64,000 nucleotides of DNA from Pseudovirgaria hyperparasitica (lineage: Eukaryota; Ascomycota; Dothideomycetes; Acrospermales; Acrospermaceae), in the NCBI RefSeq assembly GCF_010093815.1, contig NW_022985551.1:1871087-1935086 (forward strand), read 5' to 3'. A program made the translations under genes and the position numbers. The notes below the pieces were generated by a model. The model was not told the origin of the DNA. It saw only the letters and a program-made list of their open reading frames with translations, and searched no databases. Positions 61,671-64,000 of this stretch are shown in pieces (positions within the stretch are counted from its first letter, which is position 1; each line of letters opens with the position of its first letter).

Positions 61671-64000
61671 ATGACGAGCCTATTCTCAATCTGCCTGTTC
61701 CTGTCTGCTTCTTGGGTGAGTGAGCTCGCTTCCGGTCCTGTCTATGCACGTCAACCTGACTGAGCCCCTGGCTGACATTTATCTCTTGGCGATATAGTTT
61801 GCTGCTCCCTCCAGTGCTAGATCCCTGCCGTGGGCAAGCAATGTACATCTTGCCGCACGCGACTTGACGCCTGCTTCGAAGCTCCCTGGTAACTGGACAT
61901 ATCAAGGATGCTATTCGTGTGTTTCTCTATCTATCCAGATTATGTGCTTTGTTGACGTGCTGATCCTCATCTTGCAGTGATAGCACGGGGTCCCGCACCC
62001 TGAGCAATGGCGGCTACAATAGCGGAAACCAAATGACCGGCGAGGTGTGTATCTCGTACTGTAGCCAGAACGGCTTCATCTATGCTGGAACAGAGTATGC
62101 CGGGGAGTGCTGTATGTTGATCTCGTCACACTTTTGTTGTATTAAAGGCGCCCCAATGCTGGATCATGGCTTTGTCGATCCATACTACAATCACTGACCA
62201 TGTTGCTCCTCTGATTTAGACTGCGGAGCTCGTCTCTCGAGCACAGCGACCGAGAGTCCGGATTCGGACTGTAACATGGCCTGTAATGGTGATGCGGCGC
62301 AGGCATGTGGTGGTCCAGGCCGTCTTACAGTATATTGGAACGGACAGTCCCCTGCTGCGGATCCTATCGTCAATCCAGGTCCAGCTGGATGGAAGTCTTT
62401 GGGCTGTTATGAGTACGTGAAATTCAATCCTGCCATGATACACCCCCTATATCACACATCTCGATCAACCCCAGTCTCCAATTGCTTGGCACTATTGTAC
62501 ATACTAACAAAAGGGGCAGAGATGGCGGTTCCCGCACGCTCTCCCAGGGCGTTGCCGTACAGGGAGATTTGACCGTCGCCAAGTGTACGGCTGCGTGCAA
62601 GGCGGGCAAATACAAGTATGCTGGGGTCGAATACTCGTACGAATGCTGTGAGTCGGTCCAAACGACCTAGACCGTCCCGGAAGCCGTCTAATGTCTGCTA
62701 GATTGCGGTAACACAATCGACAACGGCCATGGCCCCAAGTCTGATGGCTGTACGATGACATGCAAGGGGAACAGTACCGAGTTTTGTGGTGGTGCGAACC
62801 GCATCAACCTGTACGGACCGCCAGACGCCGTTCAGTCGTCTGCACCAAATTCTCAACCTTCCCCGACTGTTGATCCGGGCACCGCCGTTGATCGGCCAAA
62901 CACTGATGCTCCAGTACCTGCTCAGACCACACCGTCTGAGGTTGATGTAGCCACCACGCCTACTGGTGCTGTTGCCACGGCGGCACCGAGAGAGACTGGC
63001 TCGGCTAACCAGCTGCCGCAAGGCTGGACCTATGCAGGCTGCTATGTAGATGGCCAATATGGCCGTATTCTGGTGCATGGACCGCCCGATAGCGACTCTT
63101 TGACCATCAATGGGTGTGTGTCGACATGCGTGCAGATGGGATACTCTGTTGCAGGGATGGAATACTCCAGGCAGTGCTTCTGTGACAACTACATCCGTAA
63201 TGGCGCGCTCAACACTACGGACTCGGACTGTAGCATGGCTTGTTCCGGGGCTGCTGACCAGAAGTGCGGTGGACCGGACAGAGTGAGTGTGTATGGTCAA
63301 GCGCCGGTGAAGATCATTCAGCGGCCCGAACAGCAGACGGATAACTTGCCTGGTAACTTCAAGTATATTGGCTGTCGCACGTGGGTTACCCTGGGGCGTT
63401 TCCACGACGATACTTTGATATACTAATTCATGACAGGGACGACTCTGGTGGTACAAGGACATTACCGTACAAAGCTGTCTACGCAAACACCAACAATGCC
63501 ACCACATGCCTGACCTCATGCATGACGTTCGGCTACAACGCGGGCGGCATGGAGTACGGCGAGGAGTGCTACTGCGGCGACCCAGACATGGTCCCGGCGG
63601 GAACCACCTTTGTCGATGATTCCGAGTGCAACACTCCTTGTCCCGGGAATCCGGAAGCGTTCTGCGGCGCCGGAAATCGCATGTCCTACTACGAATATCA
63701 GGGCGATCAGCTCCAGGTCTGGAACTACCCCTCTGGCAATGATGCTGGAAGGTACGAGTTTCTCATCTACGCGCCGACTGTTGCCCTCATCACCACTTTG
63801 GGGGTCAATGGGAAGGTTACTTTCCAGGAGAAGTTCGGTACTCAGTACAATGGCACTGGCTCATACGAGTTTGACCCCTTTTACGAGGACAATTACGATG
63901 CGGCCTGGCGCGAGATGATTGGTCTTCGGACGGACATTTTCTGCGCAGCCGGTCTCGTTCTTCCGGATAGAGCTGGTCGACAAGTCACCTTTGGCGGCTG
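61671..64000 (+). CDS. Secreted protein with four WSC domains and a copper radical (glyoxal) oxidase domain, 3' end outside window
   Basis: Exons 61671..61715, 61798..61916, 61978..62111, 62220..62412, 62520..62647, 62702..63380 and 63437 to beyond 64000 join in frame. A signal peptide (MTSLFSICLFLSASW) is followed by four Cys-rich carbohydrate-binding WSC domains. They start at WTYQGCYSD, WKSLGCYED, WTYAGCYVD and FKYIGCRTD, and carry repeated C-YCG or CFC and ACGG/KCGG/FCG-G patterns. A Pro/Thr-rich linker separates domains 2 and 3. After the last WSC, YEFLIYAPTVALITTLG, YDAAWREMIGLRTDIFC and AAGLVLPDRAGRQVTFGG resemble the start of an AA5_1 copper radical oxidase, which makes H2O2 from aldehydes. 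Catalytic Tyr and His residues lie beyond the window, so the oxidase call is partial. Introns sit repeatedly inside the WSC domains. Confidence 0.82.

Noticed and set aside
62698-63519. 273-codon minus-strand open frame
   Set aside because: Antisense to the WSC-domain exons, whose cysteine patterns are clear on the plus strand.

Overview
The window is nuclear DNA of a filamentous ascomycete, most likely a dothideomycete; the class is inferred from the gene set and is not proven. Genes are split by short introns (about 46-67 bases, with GTRNGT donors and CTRAY-like branch sites), there is no operon layout, and all recognisable proteins are fungal: DNA polymerase alpha, Mcm10, the DASH subunit Duo1, a ferricrocin-type synthetase, WSC and GH16 wall proteins. 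I see no transposon, LTR element, CRISPR array, rRNA or convincing tRNA. The gene models below were joined by hand from splice signals and frame, so exon ends are predictions.

Layout: 0-5.7 kb holds oligoribonuclease and DNA polymerase alpha, divergent from one promoter. 6.4-15.6 kb holds a YdeI/OmdA-like protein, a GT25 glycosyltransferase, a membrane-anchored pepsin-fold protein without catalytic Asp residues, a protein built from 5-residue solenoid repeats, and a multi-span membrane protein. 16.2-36.5 kb is the siderophore locus: L-ornithine N5-monooxygenase (sidA type, minus) and a 5,002-residue ferricrocin/ferrichrome-type NRPS (sidC/NPS2 type, plus), divergent over a 3.5-kb intergenic region. 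That region carries two perfect ATCWGATAA iron-GATA sites. 37-44 kb is a compact block of replication and mitosis genes: an uncharacterised basic disordered protein, DUO1, MCM10 and RNase H2 subunit B. 45.8-48.7 kb has an HNH-nuclease-like gene with an in-frame stop or micro-intron, and a PEP-mutase/isocitrate-lyase family enzyme. 51-64 kb is cell-surface biology: a GT2 glycosyltransferase, a membrane-anchored GH16 glucanase, and a WSC(x4)-copper radical oxidase cut by the window end.

How they fit together: SidA hydroxylates ornithine, the NRPS uses the acylated hydroxyornithine with small amino acids to build the intracellular siderophore, and the GATA sites suggest joint repression by iron. 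The dedicated transacylase is not in the window. Three divergent promoters (REX2/POL1, unknown/DUO1, MCM10/RNase H2B) each carry an ACGCGT MluI cell-cycle box and a CCAAT box, suggesting a shared G1/S programme that may include the uncharacterised gene.

The most unusual items are a shrunken adenylation-domain remnant inside the NRPS that leaves an extra T-C unit, a single stop lying in a 15-base GT..AG stretch in the HNH gene, and the pentad-repeat protein.
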